From positions 682,001 through 746,000 of the forward strand of contig NZ_SLYW01000001.1 in assembly GCF_004343585.1 (NCBI RefSeq): 64,000 nt of DNA, written 5' to 3'. Below the pieces are notes generated by a model. It had not been told where the DNA came from. It ran no database searches and saw nothing but the letters and a program-made list of their open reading frames with translations. Positions within the stretch are counted from its first letter, which is position 1. Each line of letters starts with the position of its first letter. This DNA comes from Neorhizobium sp. JUb45 (GTDB lineage: Bacteria; Pseudomonadota; Alphaproteobacteria; Rhizobiales; Rhizobiaceae). Below, one piece after another: positions 43,139 through 51,652 of the stretch. The translations under genes and the position numbers were made by a program.

Positions 43139-44032
43139 ATGAACAGCAAGACATTGGGCTATCTCTACGTCCTTCTCGCCATCACCATTTTTGCGGGCCA
43201 GGATGCGTTTTCGAAGCTTCTGGGCGACAAATATCCGCCGATCATGGTGACGATGATCCGCTTCTGGGCCTTTGCGGTGTTTGTGGTTCTGCTGGCTGCG
43301 ACCTCGCCCGGTGGCCTGCGTCGCGCCGTTGTCACCAAACGCCCCGTTTTGCAGGTCATCCGTGGCATGCTGCTGGTCAGCGAGGTGGTGGTCGTCGTCA
43401 TTTCCTTCACCATTGCCGGCCTTGCCATGACGCAGTCGATCTTTCAGGCGACACCGCTGATGATCACGCTCCTGTCCGTGCCGCTTCTGGGCGAGACGGT
43501 CGGCTGGCGTCGCGGCGTGGCGCTTGGCGTCGGTCTTGTCGGCGTGCTGATCATCCTCAATCCGACAAATGTGCATTTCGATATTCGTCTTCTGCTGCCG
43601 CTCGCAGCCGGCTTCATGTACGCGCTTTACAGCATTGCCACTCGGGCTGTGAGCAGTACCGACAGTGCGGTGACGAGCGTGCTTTATGCCGGCGTTGCGG
43701 GTGCCGCACTCGCCAGCGTCATCGGGCCGTTCTACTGGACGCCGATCGCGATGGAGGACTGGCCGGCCATGGCGGCACTCTGCATCTGCGGTGCCACCAG
43801 CCATTATTTCATGATTAAGGCCTATGGCCTGCTGAGTGCCGTCGAAGCACAGCCGCTGACCTATCTTCAGCTCGTCATGGGCGCTGCCGTCGCCGTCGCC
43901 TTTTTCGGCGAAACGATCACGCTCAATATGGCGATCGGCGCCGTCATCGTCGTCGGCGCCGGGCTGTTTACGGTGTGGCGCGAGCATCGCCTCGGCGTGC
44001 GGAAAGAAGACGCGGAAGTGCTGAAGGCGTAA
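43139..44032 (+). CDS. EamA/DMT-family transporter
   Basis: A 297-residue membrane protein with ten hydrophobic helices in two EamA repeats: LGYLYVLLAITIFAGQDAFS, FTIAGLAMTQSIFQATPLMI, PLLGETVGWRRGVALGVGLV, ATSHYFMIKAYGLLSAVEAQ, PLTYLQLVMGAAVAVAFFGE. The conserved glutamates after FFG and PLLG are typical. Substrate unknown; it differs clearly from the EamA protein at 2719. ATG 43139 overlaps the stop of a six-codon upstream frame. It is convergent with the chemoreceptor gene and followed by a strong hairpin. Confidence 0.85.
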   Translation: MNSKTLGYLYVLLAITIFAGQDAFSKLLGDKYPPIMVTMIRFWAFAVFVVLLAATSPGGLRRAVVTKRPVLQVIRGMLLVSEVVVVVISFTIAGLAMTQSIFQATPLMITLLSVPLLGETVGWRRGVALGVGLVGVLIILNPTNVHFDIRLLLPLAAGFMYALYSIATRAVSSTDSAVTSVLYAGVAGAALASVIGPFYWTPIAMEDWPAMAALCICGATSHYFMIKAYGLLSAVEAQPLTYLQLVMGAAVAVAFFGETITLNMAIGAVIVVGAGLFTVWREHRLGVRKEDAEVLKA

Positions 44033-44062
44033 GTCGGCCGCGGCATGACGATTTGCTTGCAA

Positions 44063-44101
44063 CGAGAACGGCCGCGAACTTTTTGTCCGCGGTCGTTCTC
44101 G
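44063..44101. terminator. Terminator hairpin between the EamA and chemoreceptor genes
   Basis: CGAGAACGGCCGCGAAC, a TTTTT-containing loop and GTCCGCGGTCGTTCTCG pair over about 17 positions with two mismatches. TTT follows on the plus strand. It lies between two convergent genes and may serve both. Confidence 0.6.
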
Positions 44102-44122
44102 TTTCGGGTGTTGCTGCAGCGA

Positions 44123-46030
44123 TCAGTCCCGATCGAAAGCAAGCGCCGCATTGCCGGAAAATGCCGATGTCAGCCTGCCGGCCAGCATGCGGGCAGGGGA
44201 GGCAGGGGGCGCTTCGCGTTGGTCGGCCGGGCGTAGCGTCGGGCGGGTGCCCGATAGATCGAACTGTGCCAAGAGTGTGTTCAGCGAAGCCACGTCACGG
44301 GCGAGGCCGTGGCTGGCTGCTGTCTGTTCCTCCACCATGGCAGCGTTCTTCTGGGTGTCCTGATCCATCGTGTTGACGGCAGTATTGATCTGCTGGAGAC
44401 CGGACGATTGCTCCTGCGCACTTTCGACGATGGCATTGACGTGCCGGTTGATCTCCTGAACCTCGACAACGATCTCTTCCAGCGCGCGGCCGGTTTCTCC
44501 GACCAGTTCCACACCGCTCTGCACCTGATGGTTCGAGGTGGTGATCAGTGCCTTGATCTCCTTGGCGGCATTGGCGGAGCGCTGGGCCAGTTCGCGGACT
44601 TCCTGGGCGACGACCGCGAAACCCTTGCCGGCTTCACCGGCACGGGCCGCCTCGACACCGGCATTCAGCGCGAGCAGGTTGGTCTGAAAGGCAATGTCGT
44701 CGATGACGCCGATGATGTTGCCGATTTCGCCGGACGACTTTTCGATTGCTTCCATCGCCTTGACGGCATTGGCGACGACATGGCCGGATTTTTCAGCGCC
44801 CTGACGGGTGCGGGCGACGAGGTCGCCGGCTTCTTGCGCGCGGCGGGCGGCATCCTTCACCGTGATGGTGATTTCCTCGAGCGCCGCAGCCGTCTCTTCG
44901 ACGGAGGCGGCCTGCTGTTCGGTGCGCTTGGCCAGATCGTCGGCCGCCGACCGGATTTCGCCGGAACCGGCTTCGATGCTGCGGGCGTTTTCCGATACCT
45001 GTTCAAGCGCTGCCTGCAGTTTGGAAGCCGAGGCGTTGAAGTCGTTGCGCACGCCATCGAGCGAGACCGCGAAAGAACGATCGATGCGGTAGGAGACATT
45101 GCCGTCCGAAAGGTTCGACAGTGCTTCGGCAAGGCTGTCGACGGCAAATTTGACATCGGCGGCATCACGGGCCGTGATGGCTTCGCGGTCGATACGCTCC
45201 TGTTCCGACAGGCTGCGATTGTCTTCGGCTTCCTGCCGCAGGCGGGCGCGCTCAAGGGAATTGTCGCGGAAGACGGCGACGGCCTGCGCCATCTGGCCGA
45301 TTTCATCCTTGCGGTCGAGGCCATCGATTGCTGCCTCGGTTTCGCCCGATGCCAATGACGACATGCGTTCCCGCAGTCGGATCATCGGTGTGACGACACC
45401 CTTCTGGGCAATGATCATGGCCCAGACAACGGCAATGGCGATCCCCGCCAGCATTCCGGCGAGCGCAAGCTGGATCGTCGTCGAAACCTCGTCCGACAGT
45501 TCTTGTGCGCCGTTCTTGATCAGGTCGGCCATGGCGCCATTGTTGGCACCGGATTTGACGGACATGTCGAGCGTGATCTGTTCGAGCTTTGCGGAGACGG
45601 CGGCGAACTGTTGCTTGTCGCCGGTGGCGTGTGCCTTGACCAGTTCGCCGCCAACGATCTTGAGTTCGTCGAAGCCTGCCAGCAATTCGTCGATGGCGGC
45701 CTTGCGGCTCGGCACGATGTCCGGGATCTGCGCCAGACGGTTGCGGGCGCCGGTCATTTCATTGCTGAACTTGGCGGCAAATTCGGTGAAGGCGTCGGAA
45801 TGCGGATCCTGGCTGACGGCACGGTTCAGCCAGTTGACGGCGGTCCACATGCCGGCCGCACCGCGCGGGCCAAAGGTGGCGGCCATGCTCTCATTCAGCA
45901 GGAAGCGCGAATAGGCTTCGTTGGCGGCGTTGAACCGGTGAGTAACGAATGTCAGGCCAGCCAGCGATATCAGGCTGAGGATGGCGATCGCCATCAGGAA
46001 TTTCGTTTTGATCTTCAGATTTTTCAGCAT
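44123..46030 (-). CDS. Methyl-accepting chemotaxis protein, copy 1
   Basis: A 635-residue transmembrane chemoreceptor. TM1 is at about 9-30 ([20 protein letters not shown]); a four-helix periplasmic sensor spans about 31-185; TM2 (LALAGMLAGIAIAVVWAMII) follows. A HAMP domain (RLRERMSSLASGETEAAIDG) and a second HAMP-like unit ([14 protein letters not shown]) precede the signalling hairpin with tip [40 protein letters not shown]. The C-terminus ends GNAALAFDRD without a W-x-x-F tether, unlike the neighbouring paralogue. The ligand is unknown. GAGG lies before the ATG. It has its own upstream region. Confidence 0.93.
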   Translation of the reverse strand: MLKNLKIKTKFLMAIAILSLISLAGLTFVTHRFNAANEAYSRFLLNESMAATFGPRGAAGMWTAVNWLNRAVSQDPHSDAFTEFAAKFSNEMTGARNRLAQIPDIVPSRKAAIDELLAGFDELKIVGGELVKAHATGDKQQFAAVSAKLEQITLDMSVKSGANNGAMADLIKNGAQELSDEVSTTIQLALAGMLAGIAIAVVWAMIIAQKGVVTPMIRLRERMSSLASGETEAAIDGLDRKDEIGQMAQAVAVFRDNSLERARLRQEAEDNRSLSEQERIDREAITARDAADVKFAVDSLAEALSNLSDGNVSYRIDRSFAVSLDGVRNDFNASASKLQAALEQVSENARSIEAGSGEIRSAADDLAKRTEQQAASVEETAAALEEITITVKDAARRAQEAGDLVARTRQGAEKSGHVVANAVKAMEAIEKSSGEIGNIIGVIDDIAFQTNLLALNAGVEAARAGEAGKGFAVVAQEVRELAQRSANAAKEIKALITTSNHQVQSGVELVGETGRALEEIVVEVQEINRHVNAIVESAQEQSSGLQQINTAVNTMDQDTQKNAAMVEEQTAASHGLARDVASLNTLLAQFDLSGTRPTLRPADQREAPPASPARMLAGRLTSAFSGNAALAFDRD

Positions 46031-46300
46031 CGGATAACCTCGTAAAAACTCGGGAAAGAGCGGAGGCTCATGTCTGGGAAAAGCAGGGATCGTCTCGTCG
46101 AGACGGCGTACATCATGCGCGCTGCGACCGAAGAAGAGGTCTCCAGTGTCCTTGGCGCGAACCGTAGAATTTCGTCTTATAATAAAATCTTACTTTGAAA
46201 ATTCCTGGGCGGTTTTCGACAAAATGTCGCAGTTTCAATGACTTAAAATTGACAGGCGTCAATTGTGAGGATGCTGCCTGTTAAGAATTGCGATCAAAAC
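46031..46300 (-). promoter_or_regulatory. Promoter and leader of chemoreceptor copy 1
   Basis: On the minus strand GTAAGATTTT followed by ATTATAAGAC occupies 46193-46174, and the hairpin CGTCTC-GAC-GAGACG lies at 46105-46091 in the predicted leader. Both have counterparts at nearly the same distances before copy 2 (48506-48486 and 48419-48402). The A/T-rich element is the probable promoter or activator site. No standard -35/-10 pair is evident. Confidence 0.55.
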
Positions 46301-46334
46301 AAAACGGCCGCAGACTTTCGTCTGCGGCCGTTTT
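46301..46334 (-). terminator. Strong terminator after chemoreceptor copy 2
   Basis: AAAACGGCCGCAGAC, a four-base loop and GTCTGCGGCCGTTTT make a perfect 15-bp stem. On the minus strand it is followed by GTTTTGATC, giving a T-rich tail. It separates the two chemoreceptor transcription units. Confidence 0.88.
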
Positions 46335-46377
46335 GTTGTCAGTCCGTTGCCGGCGGCAGGGCCGCAGGCGGTGTTTC

Positions 46378-48336
46378 TCAGAATTCCTGCCAGTCGTTGG
46401 CCTGGGTGTCGACGGCGAGAGCGGCATTGCCGGAAAACGCGGTCGCGACCTTGTTGGCCAGCTTGCGGGCAGGGGAGGCAACCGGGCGGGCCGACTGCTG
46501 TGCTGCATAGGGAGCAGCCGGGCGGCTGGCGGCGGCAACCTGCTGCATGCGGACATGCGACAGCTTGAACTGGGCGAGCAGGGCGTTCAGCGCGGCGGCA
46601 TCGCGAGCGAGGCCGTGGCTGGCAGCGGTCTGTTCTTCCACCATGGCGGCGTTCTTCTGGGTGTCCTGATCCATCGCGTTGACCGCGGTGTTGATCTGCT
46701 GGAGACCGGAAGACTGTTCCTGCGCGCTTTCAACGATGGCGTTGACGTTGCGGTTGATCTCCTGGACTTCCGAGACGATGGTTTCCAGCGCCTTGCCGGT
46801 TTCGCCGACGAGGTGAACACCGTTCTGAACCTGCTGGTTGGAGGCGGTGATCAGCGTCTTGATTTCCTTGGCGGCGTTTGCAGAACGCTGGGCCAGTTCG
46901 CGAACTTCCTGAGCGACGACGGCAAAACCCTTGCCGGCTTCACCGGCGCGTGCGGCTTCGACGCCTGCGTTCAATGCAAGCAGGTTGGTCTGGAATGCGA
47001 TGTCATCGATGACGCCGATGATGTTGCCGATCTCGCCCGAGGACTTTTCGATCTGCTCCATCGCCTTGACGGCGTTCTGGACAACTTCGCCGGACTTTTC
47101 AGCGCCCTGACGGGTACGGGCAACCAGTGCACCGGCGTCCTGTGCGCGGCGTGCGGCGTCCTTCACCGTGGTGGTGATTTCTTCCAGAGCTGCAGCGGTT
47201 TCTTCGATCGATGCGGCCTGCTGTTCGGTGCGCTTGGCCAGATCGTCAGCGGCCGACTTGATCTCGCCGGAACCGGCTTCGATGCTGCGGGCGTTTGCGG
47301 CGACTTCTTCAAGAGCTGCCTGCAGCTTGGAGGCCGAGGCGTTGAAGTCGTTGCGGACACCATCGAGCGAGGCTGCGAAGGAACGATCGATCCGGTAGGA
47401 GACGTTACCGTCGGACAGGTTCGAAAGCGCTTCTGCAAGGTTGTCGACGGCGAACTTGACGTCGGCGGCTTCACGGGCACGCTGGGCTTCACGTTCGATC
47501 CGGTCGCTTTCCGACAGGCTGCGATTGTCTTCGGCTTCCTGCTCCAGACGCTGACGCTCCAGCGCGTTGTCGCGGAAGATTGCGACGGCTTCGGCCATCT
47601 GGCCGATTTCGTCCTTGCGGTCGAGGCCATCGATCTCGGCGCGGGTTTCGCCGGCGGCAAGCGATGCCATGCGTTCACGCAGGCGTGCCATCGGACCGGT
47701 AATGCCCTTCTGGGCGATCGTCAGTGCCAGCACGATGGCAACGGCGATGCCGATCAGCATGCCGATGATGGCGAACTGGATGGTCGAGGACACTTCGGCC
47801 GACAGAGAGTCGCCGCCGTTCTTGATCAGGTCCGCCATGGCGCCGTTGCTTGCGCCGAATTTCGGCGACAGTTCAACGATGGCCTTGTCGAGGTCGGACG
47901 AGAGGGCCGTTACCTTTGCGGTATCGCCGGCGGCATGGGCCTTCAGCAGATCGTCGCCGATCGCCTTCAGCTTGTCCGCGCCGGCGAGCAGTTCGTCGGT
48001 GGCGGCCTGACGGCTCGGGACGAGACCCGGAACCTGTGCCAGACGGCCGCGGGCGCCTGTGATTTCCTTGCCGAAACGTTCGGAAAGATCCTTGAAGGCG
48101 GGAGACTGCGGATCCTGGGCAAGCGCGCGGCTGAGCCAGGTGGTTGCCGTCCACATGCCGGCTGCACCGCGAGGAACGAAGGTCGCCGCGGTGCTTTCGT
48201 TCTGGAGGAAGTGCGAATAGGACTGATTGGCAGCGCTGAAGCGCTGGGTAACGAAAAGAAGGCCGGCGAGCGAAATCGCGCCGAGGATGGCGATCGCCAT
48301 CAAAAACTTTGTCTTGATCTTCAAATTCTTGAGCAT
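46378..48336 (-). CDS. Methyl-accepting chemotaxis protein, copy 2
   Basis: A 652-residue receptor closely similar to copy 1 along its whole length. It has TM1 near 9-30, a four-helix sensor, TM2 ([20 protein letters not shown]), HAMP ([20 protein letters not shown]), a second HAMP-like unit and the signalling hairpin with the same tip, [20 protein letters not shown]. The sensor halves differ most (for example [20 protein letters not shown] against SRFLLNESMAATFGPRGAAG). The C-terminus ends QANDWQEF, a W-x-x-F pentapeptide that in other receptors binds the methyltransferase CheR. Ligand unknown. It is transcribed separately from copy 1. Confidence 0.93.
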   Translation of the reverse strand: MLKNLKIKTKFLMAIAILGAISLAGLLFVTQRFSAANQSYSHFLQNESTAATFVPRGAAGMWTATTWLSRALAQDPQSPAFKDLSERFGKEITGARGRLAQVPGLVPSRQAATDELLAGADKLKAIGDDLLKAHAAGDTAKVTALSSDLDKAIVELSPKFGASNGAMADLIKNGGDSLSAEVSSTIQFAIIGMLIGIAVAIVLALTIAQKGITGPMARLRERMASLAAGETRAEIDGLDRKDEIGQMAEAVAIFRDNALERQRLEQEAEDNRSLSESDRIEREAQRAREAADVKFAVDNLAEALSNLSDGNVSYRIDRSFAASLDGVRNDFNASASKLQAALEEVAANARSIEAGSGEIKSAADDLAKRTEQQAASIEETAAALEEITTTVKDAARRAQDAGALVARTRQGAEKSGEVVQNAVKAMEQIEKSSGEIGNIIGVIDDIAFQTNLLALNAGVEAARAGEAGKGFAVVAQEVRELAQRSANAAKEIKTLITASNQQVQNGVHLVGETGKALETIVSEVQEINRNVNAIVESAQEQSSGLQQINTAVNAMDQDTQKNAAMVEEQTAASHGLARDAAALNALLAQFKLSHVRMQQVAAASRPAAPYAAQQSARPVASPARKLANKVATAFSGNAALAVDTQANDWQEF

Positions 48337-48730
48337 CGGATAGCCTCAGGAGCACGCTGAAGGAACGGAAGCGCATGGCGGGAAAAGGGAAATGCAGGAA
48401 TCGTCTTCTTTTTAAGACGGCGCACATCATGCGCGCCCCGGCGACCTGATCGATCGCAATGTCCTTGGTCCCGGAAGTTATGGGCATTATCATAAGAAAA
48501 TCTTACACTTGCTGCAGTGCATCACAATTTCGAACGAAATTCGGTGGCTTGCCACTTTTTTGCCTGATTTTCATAACCGCGTAACCATCTGCGCAGTAGG
48601 CAACCATCTGTTTGTTGCAGTGCGAAAGGTTGAGCCGGTAAATCCCGGACCGGGCTATGTTCAGGCTTTCCCCATGCGCTGGGGCAAATTGATATGAAAT
48701 CAAAAATCCGTTTTCGAAGGACCTTTTACC
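48337..48730. promoter_or_regulatory. Divergent promoter region of chemoreceptor copy 2 and the SMP-30 gene
   Basis: 394 bp without genes. On the minus strand it holds the leader hairpin AAGACG/CGTCTT (48402-48419) and the element GTAAGATTTT with TTATGATAAT (48506-48486), related to those of copy 1. The right half (48510-48730) leads to the rightward SMP-30 gene; GAAGGA precedes its GTG start. No other motif was recognised. Confidence 0.5.
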
Positions 48731-49774
48731 GTGGATCTTTCCCGCCGTAACATCATGTCGCTGGGCGTTGCCGCCGCCGCGACTGCCGTCACCACCAAGA
48801 TTGCCTCCGCTCAGGCGATCAGCTTCACGCCCTCGCCGATCTACCCGGATCCGTCCATCCAGGTTCTCGACCCGAGCTTCGCCAAGTACCGCGTTGCCAG
48901 CGCCTCGCTGGAACAGGTTGCCACCGGCGCCCGCTGGCTGGAAGGCCCGGTCTATTTCGGCGACGGCAAGTACCTGCTGGTCAGCGATATCCCGAACAAC
49001 CGCGTCATGAAGTTCGACGAGACCAACGAGACCTGGAGCGTGTTCGATGCCAATTCGAACTATGCCAACGGTCATTGCCGCGACCTGCAGGGCCGTCTGA
49101 TCTCCTGCGAGCACCTGACCCGCCGCGTCACCCGCACCGAGCATGACGGTTCGATCACTGTTCTCGCCGACAAGTTCAAGGGCAAGAAGCTCAACTCGCC
49201 GAACGATATCGTCTGCAAGTCTGATGGTTCCTTGTGGTTCACCGACCCGCCGTTCGGCATCGGCGGCGAATGGGAAGGCGAAAAGGCGGAAGCCGAACTG
49301 CCGCATTCCGTTTACCGCATTTCGGCGGAAGGTGAGCTGTCGCTCATCACCGACGAACTGAAGGGCCCGAACGGCATCGCCTTCTCCGAAGACGAAAAGA
49401 AGCTCTACGTTGTCGAAGGCCGCGCTGCGCCTTACCGCATCGTCTGGTCCTACGACGTATCGAAGGACGGCAAGACCGTCTCCAACAAGAAGGCCTTCAT
49501 CACCGCCGACGACAATGGCGGTCTCGACGGCTTCAAGGTTGACGTTGACGGCAACCTGTGGTGCGGCTGGGGCTCTTCGGGCGCTGCCGGTGCCAAGCCG
49601 GAAGACCTCAACGGCGTGAAAATCTTCAACAAGGAAGGCAAGGCGATCGGCTTCATCAAGCTGCCCGAGCGTTGCCCGAACCTCGTTTTCGGTGGCAAGA
49701 AGAAGAACCGCCTCTATATGGCGTCCAGCCATTCGGTCTACGCGCTGTTCGTGGAAACCCGCGGCGCCGTCTGA
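48731..49774 (+). CDS. Tat-exported SMP-30/gluconolactonase-family protein
   Basis: A 347-residue protein starting at GTG 48731 with GAAGGA upstream. The N-terminus DLSRRNIMSLGVAAAATAVT is a twin-arginine signal peptide (SRRNIM), cut near ASAQA. The mature part is a six-bladed propeller of the SMP-30/gluconolactonase/luciferin-regenerating type: ATGARWLEGPVYFGDGKYLL, NSPNDIVCKSDGSLWFTDPP, KGPNGIAFSEDEKKLYVVEG, DDNGGLDGFKVDVDGNLWCG. Conserved Glu (LEGP), Asn (SPND) and Asp (LDGF) can bind Ca2+ or Zn2+. It probably hydrolyses a sugar lactone in the periplasm. A terminator hairpin follows. Confidence 0.88.
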   Translation: MDLSRRNIMSLGVAAAATAVTTKIASAQAISFTPSPIYPDPSIQVLDPSFAKYRVASASLEQVATGARWLEGPVYFGDGKYLLVSDIPNNRVMKFDETNETWSVFDANSNYANGHCRDLQGRLISCEHLTRRVTRTEHDGSITVLADKFKGKKLNSPNDIVCKSDGSLWFTDPPFGIGGEWEGEKAEAELPHSVYRISAEGELSLITDELKGPNGIAFSEDEKKLYVVEGRAAPYRIVWSYDVSKDGKTVSNKKAFITADDNGGLDGFKVDVDGNLWCGWGSSGAAGAKPEDLNGVKIFNKEGKAIGFIKLPERCPNLVFGGKKKNRLYMASSHSVYALFVETRGAV

Positions 49775-49801
49775 TCGGCTGTTTTGAATGACTGACTTGC
49801 G

Positions 49802-49834
49802 GGGCCGGATCTGTGAACGATCCGGCCCTGCTTG
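49802..49834 (+). terminator. Probable terminator of the SMP-30 gene
   Basis: GGGCCGGATC, a seven-base loop and GATCCGGCCC form a perfect 10-bp stem 28 bp after the stop codon. The tail is TGCTTGCATTTT, only partly T-rich. Confidence 0.55.
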
Positions 49835-49901
49835 CATTTTCGGGTGCATGATGTCGGTTCTGCCGTTACTTCTGCGTCTTCCATGCAGAAGGGAGAAATC
49901 C

Positions 49902-50294
49902 ATGCTCTACGCCATCCTGTGTTACGCCCATGAGGAAACCGTTTTCGCCTGGTCCAAGGACGAGGAGGCTGCCGTCATGGAAAAACTTTACGCCTTGCAG
50001 GAGCCGCTGGCGAAAGCCGGCAAGCTTGGCCCGGTCGGGCGGCTGATGCCGACGACGGCGGCGACCACGGTGCGCAAGGGCCGCGACGAGCCGCTGGTGC
50101 TCGACGGTCCCTTTGCCGAAACCAAGGAAGTGCTGCTCGGTTTTTACACCGCTGAATTCGAGACGCTGGATGAGGCCGTCACCTTCGCCAAGGACCTGTC
50201 TGCCGTCAATCCCGGCTCCAGCTCCTATGAAATCCGGCCGTTCTACGTTTTCCATCCCGGCGATGCGCAGGTTGGGGCAGGTGGTGCATCATGA
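49902..50294 (+). CDS. DGPF/YCII-domain protein
   Basis: A 130-residue protein of the YciI/DGPF type: MLYAILCYAHEETVFAWSKD at the start, LGPVGRLMPTTAATTVR, then the signature VLDGPFAETKEVLLGFYTAE and SYEIRPFYVF. GGGAG precedes ATG 49902. Genes of this family sit beside ECF42-group sigma factors, as here, where its stop overlaps the sigma factor ATG (ATGA, 50291-50294). It may act as a sensor or enzyme for the sigma module, and no mechanism has been shown. Cytoplasmic. Confidence 0.88.
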   Translation: MLYAILCYAHEETVFAWSKDEEAAVMEKLYALQEPLAKAGKLGPVGRLMPTTAATTVRKGRDEPLVLDGPFAETKEVLLGFYTAEFETLDEAVTFAKDLSAVNPGSSSYEIRPFYVFHPGDAQVGAGGAS

Positions 50295-51565
50295 CCGATC
50301 TCGGCTGGATCGAACTGGCGCTGACGGCGGCGCGGCCGCAGGCACTGGGCGCACTCCTGCGTTATTTCCGTGATCTCGATACGGCGGAAGAAGCGTTTCA
50401 GGAAGCCTGCCTGCGCGCCATCCGCACCTGGCCGGACAAGGGGCCGCCGCGTGATCCCGCCGCATGGCTGATCTTTGTCGGACGCAACAGCGGTGTCGAC
50501 CAGGTCCGCAAACGCGCCAAGAACGAGCCGCTGCCGGAAGAGGCGGCGTTTTCCGATCTTTCCGATGCCGAAGAGGATATCGCCGACCGGCTGGACAATG
50601 CCCATTACCGCGACGACATTTTGCGGCTGATGTTCATCTGCTGCCATCCGGAACTGCCCAACACCCAGCAGATCGCGCTGTCGCTTCGGATCGTGTCGGG
50701 CCTCACCGTGCCGCAGATCGCCAAGGCCTTTCTGGTCTCGGATGCGGCGATGGAACAGCGCATCACCCGCGCCAAGGCCCGCATTGCCAGAGCCCAGAGC
50801 GAGAAGAGGCCGGGTGACAAGGGTGTCGTCGGTTTCGAGGCACCGGATGCCTATGAACGGGCCGCGCGGCTGAAAACCGTGGCGGCGATGATCTATCTGG
50901 TCTTCAACGAAGGATATTCGTCCGGCGTCAACAATCCCGACAGCCTCACGCTTTGCGAGGAGGCGATCCGGCTGGTGCGCATCCTGTTGCGGATTTTTCC
51001 GGCAGAACCGGAGATCATGGGGCTGGCAACCCTGATGCTGCTGCAGCATGCCCGCGCCGGCGCCCGGTTCGACGAGGCCGGGCAGATTATTCTGCTCGAA
51101 CAGCAGGATCGTTCACTGTGGGACAAAAAGCTGATCGCCGAAGCGCTCGCCATGCTCGACAAGGCGGTGCGGCACAGGAGCGGCGGGCCCTACCAGTTGC
51201 AGGCGGCGATTGCTGCCCTGCACGCCCGCGCCGAAAAGCCGGAAGATACCGACTGGTGGCAGATCGATCTTCTCTATCAGGCGCTGGAACACCTGCAGCC
51301 GTCGCCGGTCGTTACCCTCAATCGCGCGGTTGCGGTCTCGAAGGCGGAAGGCCCGGAGGAGGCTCTGGCGCTGATTGCCACGGTGGCGGCGCCACTCGAC
51401 GGGTATTTCTATTTTCACGGCGTGCGCGGAGGGTTGCTGATGCAGGCCGGGCAAAAGGCCGAGGCACGCGAAGCCTTCGACCGCGCCATATCGCTCGCCA
51501 ATTCGCCGGCGGAAGCCGCGCATATCCGCATGCAGATCGACCGGCTGGGGGAGGTGGGGACATAA
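50291..51565 (+). CDS. ECF42-like RNA polymerase sigma factor with C-terminal helical extension
   Basis: A 424-residue extracytoplasmic-function sigma factor. Region 2 is seen as LLRYFRDLDTAEEAFQEACL and AWLIFVGRNSGVDQVRKRAK. Region 4 is IALSLRIVSGLTVPQIAKAF followed by LVSDAAMEQRITRAKARIA. The 240-residue C-terminal extension (MIYLVFNEGYSSGVNNPDSL onward; TPR-like repeats near LLYQALEHLQPSPVVTLNRA) is typical of the ECF42 group, in which it replaces an anti-sigma factor. It overlaps the DGPF gene by four bases and is followed by an SRPBCC gene, the usual ECF42 context. Confidence 0.9.
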   Translation: MTDLGWIELALTAARPQALGALLRYFRDLDTAEEAFQEACLRAIRTWPDKGPPRDPAAWLIFVGRNSGVDQVRKRAKNEPLPEEAAFSDLSDAEEDIADRLDNAHYRDDILRLMFICCHPELPNTQQIALSLRIVSGLTVPQIAKAFLVSDAAMEQRITRAKARIARAQSEKRPGDKGVVGFEAPDAYERAARLKTVAAMIYLVFNEGYSSGVNNPDSLTLCEEAIRLVRILLRIFPAEPEIMGLATLMLLQHARAGARFDEAGQIILLEQQDRSLWDKKLIAEALAMLDKAVRHRSGGPYQLQAAIAALHARAEKPEDTDWWQIDLLYQALEHLQPSPVVTLNRAVAVSKAEGPEEALALIATVAAPLDGYFYFHGVRGGLLMQAGQKAEAREAFDRAISLANSPAEAAHIRMQIDRLGEVGT

Positions 51566-51652
51566 AATTCTCCGCCCCCTGTCGGTTTCCCGTATCGCCA
51601 TGCGTCCTAGGTTCACATTCACAGCGATGCGTTAAAACCAGAGGAGAAAGCC

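Noticed and set aside
46288..48360. 690-codon open frame antisense to chemoreceptor copy 2
   Set aside because: It is a by-product of the GC-rich third positions of a real receptor gene. The antisense protein has low-complexity Gly/Ala/Asp content and no domain.
48503..49903. 466-codon frame antisense to the SMP-30 gene
   Set aside because: The sense gene has a Tat signal and propeller motifs; the antisense frame reads through the promoter and terminator regions.
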